Counted from the first letter of the stretch, positions 7,393 to 17,190 are shown. The stretch is 64,000 nt of DNA from DATLCF01 sp035526505 (GCA_035526505.1 DATLCF010000002.1:124001-188000), one strand, 5' to 3'. The notes: generated by a model not told the origin, from the sequence alone. Numbers and translations are program-made.

Positions 7393-9951
7393 ATGAAAGT
7401 TAGCCTAAACACAATCAAGTTTGTAAACCAACATTATGGTTCGGCTGGCGACCCAGCACCGAATGGGGTTGATGATTTGCTGCAAAAAATTGGTGCGCAG
7501 CTGGGTGCAATCGAAGGGGCTGCTGATTTTGGCAAGAAGTTTGAAGGCGTGATAATTGTTAAAGTAATAAGCTGCGAAGATCACCCCAATGCCGACCGGC
7601 TGCATGTGTGCAAAATTGATGATAGCGGTCGGGCGCAAAACGTAGAACGCGACGAAAACGGCTATGTACAAGTGGTATGCGGTGCGCCCAATGTGCGCGA
7701 AGGCCTGCTGGTGGCTTGGCTGCCGCCTGGCACTACGGTACCGAGCACGGTTGGCAAAGAACCGTTTGTGTTAGAGGCGCGCGAGATTCGCGGCCAAAAG
7801 AGCAACGGCATGTTGGCCAGCCCCAAAGAATTGAGCATTGGCGACAGCCACGACGGTATATTAGAAATCACTACTGACAGCGACGAACATATCGCACCTG
7901 GCACACCATTTGCCGACGCCTACCACTTGCAAGGCGACGTGGTAATAGACATAGAAAACAAAATGTTTACCCACCGGCCGGATTGTTTTGGCTTTATTGG
8001 CGTAGCCCGCGAACTGGAAGGCATTCAGCACCGGCCATACAAAAGCCCGGATTGGTACCGGTTGGACCCGGAAACTCCAGATGTGGAGGCTCAAGAACTT
8101 GCATTAGAAGTACATAATGAACTGCCAGAACTGGTACCGCGCTTTACCGTCATAACCATGCGCGATGTGGCAGTGCACGACAGCCCTCTGTGGCTGCAGA
8201 TTGACCTTGCCAAGCACGGCATCCGCCCCATTAACAACATTGTGGATTACACCAACTTCTTTATGCTGCAGACCGGCCAGCCGCTGCATGCCTACGATTA
8301 TGATAAGGTAAAGGCTCTGAGCGAAGGCGATCAAGCAATGATCGTTATTCGCCATCCACACCAAGGCGAAAAAATTACGCTGTTAAATGGCAAGGAAGTC
8401 GAACCGCGGGCCGAGGCCGTTATGATTGCCACCAGCAAGCAAGCTATTGGCATCGGCGGGGTCATGGGCGGCGGCGAGACCGAAGTTGATGAACACACCA
8501 AGAACATCATCCTGGAAGTAGCCAACTTTGATATGTATTCTATCCGCCGCACAGCCATGGCACACGGTATTTTTACCGATGCCGTAACCCGTTTTACCAA
8601 AGGCCAATCGCCGCTGCAAACCAAAGCCGTGCTGGCCAAAATAGTGGACGAAATCCGCCGGTTTGCTAAAGGCAAAGTAGCTGGCGGCATTATTGACGAC
8701 AATCATTTGCCGGCTGACATGCTGGAACGCGGCAGCGTGCACCTGCCGGTAACAGTTGGCCGGGATTATATTAATGCCCGATTGGGTTTTGGCCTTTCGG
8801 CAGAAGAAATGGCTCAATTGCTGCGCAACGTGGAATTCGACGTGCAGCAGAATGGCGACGAGCTTACTGTTAGCACACCATTTTGGCGCACGGACATCGA
8901 AATTCCAGAGGACGTGGTAGAAGAAGTGGGGCGGCTGTATGGCTTTGACCATTTACCGCTGGAGTTGCCCAAGCGCGATCTTACACCTGCACCGAAAGAC
9001 AGCTTGCTGGAGCTAAAAAGCCGCATCCGCACTGCGCTCAGCCGCGCCGGTGCCAACGAAGTGCTTACCTACAGTTTTGTGCATGGCAATTTGCTGGACA
9101 AAGTGGGGCAAAACCGTGACCAAGCCTTTCAACTGGCCAATGCCCTTAGCCCCGACCTGCAATATTACCGCCTAAGCCTAACCCCCAGTTTGCTGGAAAA
9201 AATACATCCTAACATCAAGGCCGGTTACGACCAGTTTGCTTTGTTCGAAATGGGCAAAGCACATATTAAAGGCCAGGAAGAAGACGGTTTGCCCAGAGAA
9301 TTCGACCGCCTTGCCCTGGTAGTTACGGCTGACAAAAAGGCCGCCCAAGAACATGCAGGTGCTCCGTACTATCTGGCGCGCACGTATCTTATGGAACTAT
9401 TGCAGACGTTGGGTTTGGCTGGAGCGGTAGTATTTGAACCGCTAGATCCGAACGATTCAGACAGTGCCGCTGCATATTATGAACCGGGTAGAGCGGCCAC
9501 CATCAAGCTGGGGGATACCGTTATTGGCCGCATAGGCGAATACAAAGGGTCGGTAGCCAAGAGCCTTAAGTTGCCTGCAATTAGTGCTGGATTTGAGCTG
9601 GGGCTGGAGCCGCTGCTGCATGCCGGTACTGCCGGTGCGTCCTACGTGGCACTGCCACGCTTCCCTAAAGTGGAGCAAGACATCTGCCTAAAGGTCGATG
9701 CCGGCAAAACGTATCAAGAAGTCTACGACTTTGTCAGCCAGCACCTGGGCGAACACCGCCCCGACAAAACACATCACACCCTAACCCCTATCGATATTTA
9801 TCAGCGCGAAGGTGATACCCAAGCCAAACAAATTACCTTGCGCCTAAGCATTGCCAGCTTTGAACGTACCCTCACCGACGACGAAGTACACGCATTACTC
9901 GACCGCGTTGCCCAGGCCGCCCAAGAACATTTAGGCGCCGAGCGAGTATAG
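7393..9951 (+). CDS. pheT: Phenylalanine-tRNA ligase beta subunit
   Basis: At 852 residues this is full-length PheT. It has an EMAP-like tRNA-binding domain (about 40-170), the B3/B4 editing domain (about 210-400, containing RPINNIVDYTNF and QPLHAYD), B5 (about 405-490), the catalytic-like core, and the C-terminal anticodon-binding domain beginning near YVALPRFPKVEQDI. It forms the alpha2beta2 enzyme with PheS. It begins 29 bases after the nested inverted repeat, which may control it separately from pheS. The next gene starts four bases after its stop. Confidence 0.96.
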   Translation: MKVSLNTIKFVNQHYGSAGDPAPNGVDDLLQKIGAQLGAIEGAADFGKKFEGVIIVKVISCEDHPNADRLHVCKIDDSGRAQNVERDENGYVQVVCGAPNVREGLLVAWLPPGTTVPSTVGKEPFVLEAREIRGQKSNGMLASPKELSIGDSHDGILEITTDSDEHIAPGTPFADAYHLQGDVVIDIENKMFTHRPDCFGFIGVARELEGIQHRPYKSPDWYRLDPETPDVEAQELALEVHNELPELVPRFTVITMRDVAVHDSPLWLQIDLAKHGIRPINNIVDYTNFFMLQTGQPLHAYDYDKVKALSEGDQAMIVIRHPHQGEKITLLNGKEVEPRAEAVMIATSKQAIGIGGVMGGGETEVDEHTKNIILEVANFDMYSIRRTAMAHGIFTDAVTRFTKGQSPLQTKAVLAKIVDEIRRFAKGKVAGGIIDDNHLPADMLERGSVHLPVTVGRDYINARLGFGLSAEEMAQLLRNVEFDVQQNGDELTVSTPFWRTDIEIPEDVVEEVGRLYGFDHLPLELPKRDLTPAPKDSLLELKSRIRTALSRAGANEVLTYSFVHGNLLDKVGQNRDQAFQLANALSPDLQYYRLSLTPSLLEKIHPNIKAGYDQFALFEMGKAHIKGQEEDGLPREFDRLALVVTADKKAAQEHAGAPYYLARTYLMELLQTLGLAGAVVFEPLDPNDSDSAAAYYEPGRAATIKLGDTVIGRIGEYKGSVAKSLKLPAISAGFELGLEPLLHAGTAGASYVALPRFPKVEQDICLKVDAGKTYQEVYDFVSQHLGEHRPDKTHHTLTPIDIYQREGDTQAKQITLRLSIASFERTLTDDEVHALLDRVAQAAQEHLGAERV

Positions 9952-9955
9952 CTGC

Positions 9956-11710
9956 ATGACAACCATGCGTACCTTGGTTATCGCAACGCTGCTTGCAACC
10001 CTGGTCTGTGTGACCGGGAGTGCACCGCTCGCACATGCTGACGTCAACAATTTTATTATTACCAATTTTTCAGCCGACGAGACCCTTAGTAATACCGACA
10101 AGCAAGGCGCGCTGCATATTGTGGAGCGTATTAGCCTGCGTTATACCGATAACAATCATGGCATACTGCGGGCTATTCCCAATTCATACAAAGGGCATTC
10201 GCTGCGTCTGCACGTAAACCGTATAACTTCCGACACCAAGGCGCCAACCAAGTTTTCTACCTATACCCAAAACGGCAATACGGTGCTTAAAATTGGCGAC
10301 CCCAACCGCACGGTTAGGGGTGCGCAACAGTATACCATCGACTATACTGTACAGAATGTAATCGGCTTTTACCCCGACCACGACGAGCTGTTTTGGGATA
10401 TTAACGGCGACCAGTGGCAGCAACCGTCCCAGCATGTGTCAGTTACCTTGCATTTGCCGCACGACATACAGCTGGATAGCCACCATCCCTCCTGTTTTGC
10501 AGGCAGCACTGGCTCGAGGGAAAAGCCGTGCACGGTAACCCAGCCTAACAAATCCACTATTACCGCTGCCACTAATGCGCCGCTGGACGGTTACCAAACC
10601 TTGACGCTAGTAGCCAGCTTTAAGACCGGCTTTTTCCAACCCATGGGCTGGCAAGATTATATACGCGACTATGCCAAGCCGGTGCTGTTGTTTATAACCT
10701 TGCCCCTCATTTCTTTGGCTCTATCACTGCGCTTGTGGCTCAAACGTGGCCGTGACCCTAAGGGCAAGGGGACTATTGTGCCAGAATATGTGCCGCCCAC
10801 TGGCATGTCACCGCTGGAAGTCGGCACACTTATAGACTTCAAGACTGACACGCGTGACCTGACAGCCACTATTATCGACCTGGCACTGCGCGGCTATGTA
10901 AAAATTATCGAACAGCGTACCGACCGCCGTTTTCGTAAGGACATGCTGGGGTACATCTTGGAACTAACCAACGCCGATTTTTCTAAACTACGTACGTATG
11001 AGCGAACCATGCTAGAAGGCATGTTTCCCAAACCCCAAGCAGGCGACCAAATAGACATTTCGGCTGCCAAAAACAAGCTATACACTACTGCCGGTAAAAT
11101 CAAGAAAGATGTGCAACAGCAACTGACGGCCAAGGACTATACGGCTGGAGATCTATGGACTACTGGCAAGCAATTGTGGTTACTGGCTGGCGCACTGTTG
11201 CTTGCATTGTTAATAGGGGGCAGCATATTTGGTGGACCGCTTGTATTGGGCGCTCTATTGGCCATTCTGATTACCGTTGGTTTTGCGTTTGTCATGCCCC
11301 GTCGCACTGCCAAGGGCGTGGCTGCCAAAGAGCAAATTTTGGGTCTTAAGTTGTATCTTAAAACTGCCGAGGCTGACCGTATCAAAATGCTGCAAAGCCC
11401 CAATGCCCGGTATGCTGCCAACCATGATGCCCCCAAGAAAACCGTGCAACTATTTGAAAAATTGCTGCCATACGCCATTGTACTGGGCGTGGAGCAGCAA
11501 TGGGCCAAGCAGTTCGAGGGGTTGTACACCTCGCCACCAGACTGGTATGCGGGCAACTGGACTGCCTTTAACGCCGGCCTGTTTGCCAGCACCCTAAGCA
11601 GCAATTTCCAAAGTAGTTTTAATAGTGCATTCACTGCCCCTGGTAGCGGCACGGGCAGCGGCGGTTCAGCCGGAGGCGGCGGTGGAGGTGGCGGCGGGGG
11701 TGGCTGGTAA
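9956..11710 (+). CDS. DUF2207-type membrane protein
   Basis: The 584-residue protein has an N-terminal signal peptide (residues about 1-28, ending SAPLAHA). An extracellular domain of about 200 residues follows, with ISLRYTDNNHGILRAIP near 55. There is one membrane helix near 240 (PVLLFITLPLISLAL), a cytoplasmic domain, a pair of helices near 400-445, and a Ser/Gly-rich tail ending in 11 Gly and a Trp. This arrangement and the glycine tail are typical of DUF2207 proteins, whose function is unknown. It lies directly downstream of pheT, probably in the same transcript. Confidence 0.8.
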   Translation: MTTMRTLVIATLLATLVCVTGSAPLAHADVNNFIITNFSADETLSNTDKQGALHIVERISLRYTDNNHGILRAIPNSYKGHSLRLHVNRITSDTKAPTKFSTYTQNGNTVLKIGDPNRTVRGAQQYTIDYTVQNVIGFYPDHDELFWDINGDQWQQPSQHVSVTLHLPHDIQLDSHHPSCFAGSTGSREKPCTVTQPNKSTITAATNAPLDGYQTLTLVASFKTGFFQPMGWQDYIRDYAKPVLLFITLPLISLALSLRLWLKRGRDPKGKGTIVPEYVPPTGMSPLEVGTLIDFKTDTRDLTATIIDLALRGYVKIIEQRTDRRFRKDMLGYILELTNADFSKLRTYERTMLEGMFPKPQAGDQIDISAAKNKLYTTAGKIKKDVQQQLTAKDYTAGDLWTTGKQLWLLAGALLLALLIGGSIFGGPLVLGALLAILITVGFAFVMPRRTAKGVAAKEQILGLKLYLKTAEADRIKMLQSPNARYAANHDAPKKTVQLFEKLLPYAIVLGVEQQWAKQFEGLYTSPPDWYAGNWTAFNAGLFASTLSSNFQSSFNSAFTAPGSGTGSGGSAGGGGGGGGGGGW

Positions 11711-11770
11711 ACGGGCATGCAAACCAGCAATTCATGATAGAGTAGTAGAGTATTTTAATGGGGGACAATC

Positions 11771-11980
11771 ATGAGCAGCGTTGCAGCCGAAATGCCACAG
11801 GCATATGAAAGATTTTGGACACCTAGACGGGCTGCGTTAGCTGCCGCTGGCGTTGCTATTGGAGCTTTAAGTTTTATCACCTGCGATCCAGTTACGGCGT
11901 TCGAACAGTCCCCACAGGCACCGGCAGTGATGATTGAACAGGCTCCTGTTCTCGAACAGCCACTACCACAAGCGCTTTGA
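11771..11980 (+). CDS. Small membrane-anchored or secreted protein
   Basis: This 69-residue protein has an arginine-containing N terminus (WTPRRAAL), one hydrophobic stretch (about 22-38, ending LSFITC) and a Gln/Pro/Glu-rich tail. It could be a membrane anchor or an atypical lipoprotein. Its stop codon overlaps the -35 box of the guaA promoter. No family is recognised. Confidence 0.5.
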   Translation: MSSVAAEMPQAYERFWTPRRAALAAAGVAIGALSFITCDPVTAFEQSPQAPAVMIEQAPVLEQPLPQAL

Positions 11981-12014
11981 CAACGGTCCGCTGGCCGGGC
12001 TACAATGGCGTATG
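11977..12014 (+). promoter_or_regulatory. guaA promoter (leaderless)
   Basis: A consensus -35 TTGACA (11977-11982), an 18-base spacer and a -10 TACAAT (12001-12006) lie just before the ATG at 12012. Transcription would start at or next to the A of the start codon. This is one of the strongest examples of the leaderless arrangement, because both promoter boxes are present. Confidence 0.8.
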
Positions 12015-13559
12015 CCCACACAATTTACTCCTACAGAAACGCTTATTATTCTTGACTACGGCTCGCAGTTTACGCAGCTGATTGCCCGGCGCTTGCGCGA
12101 GCTGGGAACCTATAGCCTGATCTTGCCATATAGTACAACCACAGAAAAAATTAAAAGCCATAGCCCCAAAGGCATTATTTTATCCGGCGGCCCGAATTCC
12201 GTTTATGACAAACGTGCGCCGCATCTGAACAAAGAGATATTAGACCTTGGCGTACCGATTTTGGGTATTTGTTATGGCCTGCAGCTATTAGCCAAACATT
12301 TGGGCGGCAAAGTAGAACCGTCTGACACGCGTGAGTATGGTCGCGCCAAACTGGCCATAACCAACACCGGTAAGCTCCTTAGTAAAAAAATGGATGGCAG
12401 CCAAATATGGATGAGCCACGGCGACCATGTAGCTGATGTGCCCAAGGGCTTTGTACTGACTGCCAAAAGCGAGGGCATTATTTGCGGTATCGAGGACCCC
12501 AAGCGCCATATATACGGCCTGCAGTTTCACCCCGAAGTTACGCATTCCAAGCAAGGCAGTGCAGTACTGGCTACCTTTTTAAATATATGCGGCTTTGCCC
12601 GCAATTGGTCGGCAGCTTCGCTTATTGACGAGCAAATTGCCGCCATTAAACAAGCAGTGGGCAACCATAATGTGGTGTGTGCGCTGTCTGGTGGGGTAGA
12701 TTCGTCTATTGCCGCAACCCTGGTGGACCGGGCTGTTGGCCGCCAGCAAACCTGCATTTTTGTAGATACCGGCTTGCTGCGCCAAAACGAGTACGAAGAA
12801 GTACTGGCCATTTATAAACAAACCGGGCTACATGTAAAGCCTATTCGCGCCAGCAAACAGTTTTTGGGCAAGCTACAGGGCGTGACCGACCCGGAAAAGA
12901 AGCGCAAAATTATTGGTGCCGAATTTATTACCATTTTTGAGGCAGAAGCAAAAAAACTTAAGGACGTGCAGTTTTTGGTGCAAGGCACCTTGTACCCGGA
13001 TGTTATTGAATCTGTGTCAATTCACGGCAGCTCGGTAACTATTAAGTCGCACCACAATGTGGGCGGGCTACCCGAACGTATGCACCTCAAACTTATTGAG
13101 CCTTTGCGCGATACTTTTAAGGACGAGGTACGGGTTATTGGTGCCACCTTAGGCCTGCCACCCGCAGTTGTGCAGCGCCAGGCCTTCCCAGGCCCTGGCC
13201 TGGCTGTGCGTATCGTGGGCGAGGTAACGCCGGCCCGCATCAAGCTGCTGCAGCAGGCCGATGCTATTGTGCGGCACGAGATCGAAGCTATACCAGATGT
13301 TCGTAAAAATCTGTTCCAATACTTTGCAGTACTATTGCCCATTAAATCGGTAGGCATTATGGGCGATGGGCGTACGTACGAGCACGCCATAGCTATTAAG
13401 GCATTCCATTCGGACGATGTTATGACTGCCGACTGGGCGCGTTTGCCATACGACTTGCTAGCACGCATGTCCAGCCGCATTGTGAGCGAAGTAAAAGGCA
13501 TTAACCGCGTGGTGTATGAAATAACCACCAAACCCCCGGCCACAATAGAGTGGGAATAG
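12012..13559 (+). CDS. guaA: GMP synthase (glutamine-hydrolysing)
   Basis: The 515-residue enzyme converts XMP to GMP using glutamine and ATP. The class I glutamine amidotransferase domain (about 10-200) carries the catalytic GICYGLQ Cys and the LQFHPEV His-x-Glu. The ATP pyrophosphatase domain has the PP-loop SGGVDSS (near 225). The C-terminal dimerisation domain ends PPATIEWE. I chose ATG 12012 rather than upstream starts because a TTGACA/TACAAT promoter ends five bases before it. No other purine synthesis gene is in the window, so it may serve salvage. Confidence 0.96.
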   Translation: MPTQFTPTETLIILDYGSQFTQLIARRLRELGTYSLILPYSTTTEKIKSHSPKGIILSGGPNSVYDKRAPHLNKEILDLGVPILGICYGLQLLAKHLGGKVEPSDTREYGRAKLAITNTGKLLSKKMDGSQIWMSHGDHVADVPKGFVLTAKSEGIICGIEDPKRHIYGLQFHPEVTHSKQGSAVLATFLNICGFARNWSAASLIDEQIAAIKQAVGNHNVVCALSGGVDSSIAATLVDRAVGRQQTCIFVDTGLLRQNEYEEVLAIYKQTGLHVKPIRASKQFLGKLQGVTDPEKKRKIIGAEFITIFEAEAKKLKDVQFLVQGTLYPDVIESVSIHGSSVTIKSHHNVGGLPERMHLKLIEPLRDTFKDEVRVIGATLGLPPAVVQRQAFPGPGLAVRIVGEVTPARIKLLQQADAIVRHEIEAIPDVRKNLFQYFAVLLPIKSVGIMGDGRTYEHAIAIKAFHSDDVMTADWARLPYDLLARMSSRIVSEVKGINRVVYEITTKPPATIEWE

Positions 13560-13560
13560 A

Positions 13561-13600
13561 TTGACAATTTAGTTATTTAGTTATATTATTGCCGCTTATG
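13561..13600 (+). promoter_or_regulatory. Promoter of sugar-transferase-like gene (leaderless)
   Basis: TTGACA (13561-13566), a 17-base spacer and TATTAT (13584-13589) end eight bases before the ATG at 13598. The spacing to the start codon leaves essentially no room for a 5' leader or ribosome-binding site. Confidence 0.8.
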
Positions 13601-14245
13601 GCAAATCCGGGCAAAGAGTATCTAGCTAGTTCAGAACGTCGTTTTTTAGATATTAGTGGTGCAGTTGTGCTCTTGGGCGCGTTAGCGCTGCCAACTGCTG
13701 GCGCCAGCCTGTTTTTGGCCAGACAAGCAGATTGGCGTAACCCTTTTATTGCGCAGGAGCGCATAGACGCGCAAGGCAATCGAACAACCATTATAAAATT
13801 GCGTACCCTACACCCCAGCGCCGAACAAGGCCCAGTGGAAATTCAGGGCGTTGAAGATTCGCGGAAACTGCCAGGTGCCGGACCGGTCCGTAACCTGGGG
13901 CTAGACGAAGCACCCCAGCTACTGAGAGTAGTGCAGGGTACGGACGCCCTGGTAGGTCCTCGCCCTGAACTGCTAGAAAATTTGGAAGGTATGTACGGTG
14001 CTGATCCAAAACTATTTGACGAGCTACATGCCATGTATACAGAATTGAAGGTAAAATGCGGCATGACCGGCCCCAGCCAGTTACTACGGCGCGAGCTGCA
14101 ACATTTGCCCTATGACGAGCGCATTTTAGCCGCCTCAATGCGTGCCGATATGGATTTTTACCCCAAGGCAACCCTGGAACACGACCTTGCCGTATTGGCG
14201 CTTACGCCCTATGTTGTGTTACACGAGCGGGGTGAACAGCCCTAG
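13598..14245 (+). CDS. Bacterial sugar transferase-like protein
   Basis: This 215-residue protein has an N-terminal hydrophobic helix (about 20-45) and the core signature of bacterial sugar transferases, which load a sugar-phosphate onto undecaprenyl phosphate. The visible matches are NPFIAQERI, IKLRTL, LDEAPQLLRVVQG and LVGPRPE, then GMTGPSQLLRR in place of the usual GITG-Q. It is divergent at several positions, so activity is less certain than fold. It probably acts at the membrane in glycan or glycoconjugate assembly, and the downstream ABC exporter would fit that. Confidence 0.7.
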   Translation: MANPGKEYLASSERRFLDISGAVVLLGALALPTAGASLFLARQADWRNPFIAQERIDAQGNRTTIIKLRTLHPSAEQGPVEIQGVEDSRKLPGAGPVRNLGLDEAPQLLRVVQGTDALVGPRPELLENLEGMYGADPKLFDELHAMYTELKVKCGMTGPSQLLRRELQHLPYDERILAASMRADMDFYPKATLEHDLAVLALTPYVVLHERGEQP

Positions 14246-14279
14246 GTGTGACACACGGCTTCACGCTATACTAACTACT

Positions 14280-16061
14280 ATGAAAGATATTTGGCGCATC
14301 CTAACATTTACCCGCAGTTTGTGGCGGTATTATGCGGGCATATCGATACTCACCATTGTGCTGGCTATTCTAAGCCAGCTGGTGCCACTGCTAACCAAGG
14401 GGGCAATTGACGAAATCACCACATTGGCCAGCGGCGGCCAGGCCGATGTTACTCGGGTCGCCATTTTCGCCAGCCTTATTTTTGTAACAGATGTAGCACA
14501 GACCCTGCTAAGTAACTACAGTGGATATTACGGCGATGTTATGGCTGCCAAATTGCAACAATTGCTTAGCCAGCGCTACTACCAACACGTGGTCAGTTTG
14601 CCGCAACAATATTTTGATACCGAATTGTCCGGCAAGATTATTAACCGTATGAACCGCGGCATTAGCCAAATTGCCAACTATATGCAGGTGGTTAGCAATA
14701 ACTTTTTACAGTTTTTGTTCAGCACCATCTTTTCGCTGGGCGTGGTGGCGTACTTTAGCTGGCAAGTAGCCTTAATGCTCCTTACCATCTATCCGGTGTT
14801 TATCTGGCTGACCACTCGCTCCAGTGCTACATGGCAGGGGTATCAGAAAACGGTGAATCAGGAGCAAGACATTGCCAGCGGCCGTTTTGCCGAGGCTATT
14901 GGCCAGGTGCGTGTGGTCAAAAGTTTTTTGCAGGAAAAGCGGGAACTGGACTTTTTCAAGCAACGCTATGACACCGTGGTTCGCACCACCCGCCCGCAAA
15001 GCCGGTTCTGGCACAAACAGGATATTATCCGTCGGCTGGTATTAAATGTTATTTTCTTTGCCGTGTTCGTCTATATTTTTGTAGAAACCGCTCGCGGGCA
15101 CTACAGCGTTGGTACTATGGTGCTGCTTATCCAGTATGCCTTGCTTATACGTATCCCCATATTTACCATCAGCTTTTTGGTCGATCAAACGCAGCGGGCT
15201 GTATCCAACACCAAAGATTATTTCGAGGTTATGGATGTGCAGCCGGAAATTACCGATCACGAGGGCGCCAGTAAACTGCAAGTAGGCAAGGGCGAGATCG
15301 TGTTTGACCATATACGCTTTGGCTACAATCACGATGCGCCGGTACTGCAAGACGTAACATTTACTGTACAGCCCGACAGCAAAGTGGCATTGGTAGGCGA
15401 AAGCGGTGAAGGCAAAACAACCCTCACCAACCTGTTATTGCGACTGTATGAGGTATCGGACGGCCACATCCGTATCGATGGCCAGAACGTTAACGACGTC
15501 ACCCAAGCCAGCTTGCGCGGCAGCATTGGCGTGGTGTTTCAGGAACCGGCCCTGTTTAGCGGTACCGTGCGCGAAAACATTGCATATGCCCGGCCCAAGG
15601 CCACCGAAGCACAGGTTGTTGCCGCTGCCAAGGCAGCCAATGCCCACGAGTTTGTCAGTAAATTCGACAAAGCCTATGACACCGAAATTGGCGAGCGCGG
15701 GCTCAAACTTAGCGGCGGCCAAAAGCAGCGCATTGCTATTGCCCGGGCATTGCTCAAAGACGCCCCTATTCTTATTTTAGACGAAGCCACCAGCAGCCTG
15801 GACAGCCGCAGCGAGCACATGGTACAGGAAGCATTGGAGCGGCTTATGAGGGGGCGCACCACGCTTATCATTGCCCACCGCCTAAGTACCATCCAACATG
15901 TGGATCAAATAGTTACTCTCAAAAACGGCAAAGTGGACGAAGCCGGTTCGCCGGCGCAACTTGCCAAATCTAACGGCATCTACGCCCAGCTGCTCAAATT
16001 ACAGCAGGGTCACACCCCCAGCAGCAAGAAAAAACTCAAAGCTTACGACATCGCCAGCTAG
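14280..16061 (+). CDS. ABC transporter, fused permease and ATPase (MsbA/MDR type)
   Basis: The 593-residue half-transporter has a six-helix transmembrane domain (about 15-310) and a nucleotide-binding domain with Walker A GESGEGKTT (about 373), signature LSGGQKQR (about 476) and Walker B ILILDEATSSLD (about 497). It would work as a homodimer exporting lipids, drugs or peptides; the substrate cannot be read from sequence. TATACT ends seven bases before the ATG at 14280, supporting this start over an in-frame upstream one at 14142. Confidence 0.9.
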   Translation: MKDIWRILTFTRSLWRYYAGISILTIVLAILSQLVPLLTKGAIDEITTLASGGQADVTRVAIFASLIFVTDVAQTLLSNYSGYYGDVMAAKLQQLLSQRYYQHVVSLPQQYFDTELSGKIINRMNRGISQIANYMQVVSNNFLQFLFSTIFSLGVVAYFSWQVALMLLTIYPVFIWLTTRSSATWQGYQKTVNQEQDIASGRFAEAIGQVRVVKSFLQEKRELDFFKQRYDTVVRTTRPQSRFWHKQDIIRRLVLNVIFFAVFVYIFVETARGHYSVGTMVLLIQYALLIRIPIFTISFLVDQTQRAVSNTKDYFEVMDVQPEITDHEGASKLQVGKGEIVFDHIRFGYNHDAPVLQDVTFTVQPDSKVALVGESGEGKTTLTNLLLRLYEVSDGHIRIDGQNVNDVTQASLRGSIGVVFQEPALFSGTVRENIAYARPKATEAQVVAAAKAANAHEFVSKFDKAYDTEIGERGLKLSGGQKQRIAIARALLKDAPILILDEATSSLDSRSEHMVQEALERLMRGRTTLIIAHRLSTIQHVDQIVTLKNGKVDEAGSPAQLAKSNGIYAQLLKLQQGHTPSSKKKLKAYDIAS

Positions 16062-16126
16062 TCTTAGTGCTGTGCAATCAAGTGGAATTTGGCCGCGAGT
16101 GAGGTTAGGGCTATAATTGGGCTATC

Positions 16127-16564
16127 ATGCGTAAAGCAGTGCGGGCTATTGTAATTAAAGATAACTGTTTGCTGGTGATGCACCGCAACAAGTTTGGGCA
16201 CGAATATTACACCTTGGTGGGCGGCGGCATTCGCTTTGGCGAATCTGCCGAGCATGCCTTGCTGCGCGAAATTCACGAAGAGACCAATCTAAAAGTTACA
16301 GACCCCCGCCTAGTCTTTGTAGAAGAAGCTGGTGCACCGTATGGAACCCAGTATATTTATTTGTGTGAATACCAAAGCGGTGCGGTGGCGCTGCATCCGC
16401 TGGCTATGGAATCGATAATCAATAAGTTAGGCCAAAATCTGCATACACCTATGTGGCTGCCGTTGAAAGATTTGCCCGACGTGCCTTTCCGCAGTGAAAA
16501 TCTCAAGCAGGCCATATTGCATGCAGTAAAAAATACCTTTCCCTCCGAGGTGCAAGAAGTATAA
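16127..16564 (+). CDS. Nudix hydrolase
   Basis: This 145-residue protein has a Nudix box starting GGIRFGES and continuing LLREIHEETNL. The G-x5-E-x7-RE-x2-EE frame is intact, but the usual final x-G is T-N. It should hydrolyse a nucleoside diphosphate linked to another group; the substrate is unknown. A TTGGCC, 17-base spacer, TATAAT promoter ends nine bases before the ATG. Confidence 0.85.
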   Translation: MRKAVRAIVIKDNCLLVMHRNKFGHEYYTLVGGGIRFGESAEHALLREIHEETNLKVTDPRLVFVEEAGAPYGTQYIYLCEYQSGAVALHPLAMESIINKLGQNLHTPMWLPLKDLPDVPFRSENLKQAILHAVKNTFPSEVQEV

Positions 16565-16593
16565 ACTAGGAATGTTAGAAAGCAGAGGGATAT

Positions 16594-17133
16594 ATGGCGC
16601 GTAAACGTGACCGCATATTTGCGGCAACTGGTGCAGCAGTGTTTTTCATCAGCTCTGGTGCACTGACCTTTATGGTTATTTACACCATGATGCAAGACGA
16701 CGGCAAAAAGGATGACACTGCCAACACTGAAACATCGCAAAACAATATATCGTCTAAAAAAATGGAGGGTACCATGCTAGACAACTTTACGCCAATATCA
16801 AAGATAGGTAGTTTGCAAAAGATCGACTTGCAGCCAGGCAGCGGCGCAGAGGTAAAAGCCAGTGACACGGTTACCGTGGACTACACCGGTGCAGTGGCTG
16901 CCACGGGCAAGATTTTTCAGAGTTCGCTGGACACTGGCCAGCCGGTAAGTTTTGCGCTTAACCAAGTTATCAAAGGCTGGCAAGACGGTATTCCGGGTAT
17001 GAAGGTGGATGGCAAACGCCGCCTGCTGATTCCGGCCGATCAAGCATATGGGGCTACTCCACCGTCGGGTTCGGGCATTCCGGCCAATGCCGATCTGGTA
17101 TTTGACGTTACACTGCACAAAATTGGCCAATAG
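16594..17133 (+). CDS. FKBP-type peptidyl-prolyl isomerase, membrane-anchored
   Basis: The 179-residue protein has one N-terminal membrane helix (about 8-30) and a C-terminal FKBP domain (about 88-178) with VTVDYTGAVAATGKIFQSS, FALNQVIKGWQDGIPGMKVDGKRRL, IPADQAYG and a closing LVFDVTLHKI. It probably assists folding of proteins outside the membrane. The linker between helix and domain is polar and Asn/Ser-rich. AGAGGGA lies seven bases before the ATG. Confidence 0.9.
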   Translation: MARKRDRIFAATGAAVFFISSGALTFMVIYTMMQDDGKKDDTANTETSQNNISSKKMEGTMLDNFTPISKIGSLQKIDLQPGSGAEVKASDTVTVDYTGAVAATGKIFQSSLDTGQPVSFALNQVIKGWQDGIPGMKVDGKRRLLIPADQAYGATPPSGSGIPANADLVFDVTLHKIGQ

Positions 17134-17148
17134 CATGTAAAAAACACA

Positions 17149-17190
17149 ATATATAGCGCTCTTGCATTAAACAAAAGCGCTATATATAAT
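17149..17190 (+). promoter_or_regulatory. Inverted repeat overlapping glutaredoxin promoter
   Basis: Perfect 12-base arms at 17149-17160 and 17176-17187 (AGCGCTATATAT in the right arm) flank 15 bases. The right arm overlaps a TATAAT box (17185-17190) that would drive the glutaredoxin gene. There is no U-run as in a terminator, so a repressor operator is the better reading; a weak terminator for the FKBP gene is the alternative. Confidence 0.5.

Noticed and set aside
10184..10435. Antisense open frames inside DUF2207, pheT, dnaE and the aminopeptidase gene
   Set aside because: They lie fully inside long genes with clear family motifs and have no promoter, ribosome-binding site or recognisable sequence of their own.
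11640..11709. GGC/GGT-rich stretch as a tandem repeat or recombination site
   Set aside because: It encodes the Ser/Gly tail that is normal for DUF2207 proteins.
14142..14279. N-terminal extension of the ABC transporter from 14142
   Set aside because: It would overlap the sugar-transferase-like gene, lacks family similarity, and a TATACT box sits directly before ATG 14280.
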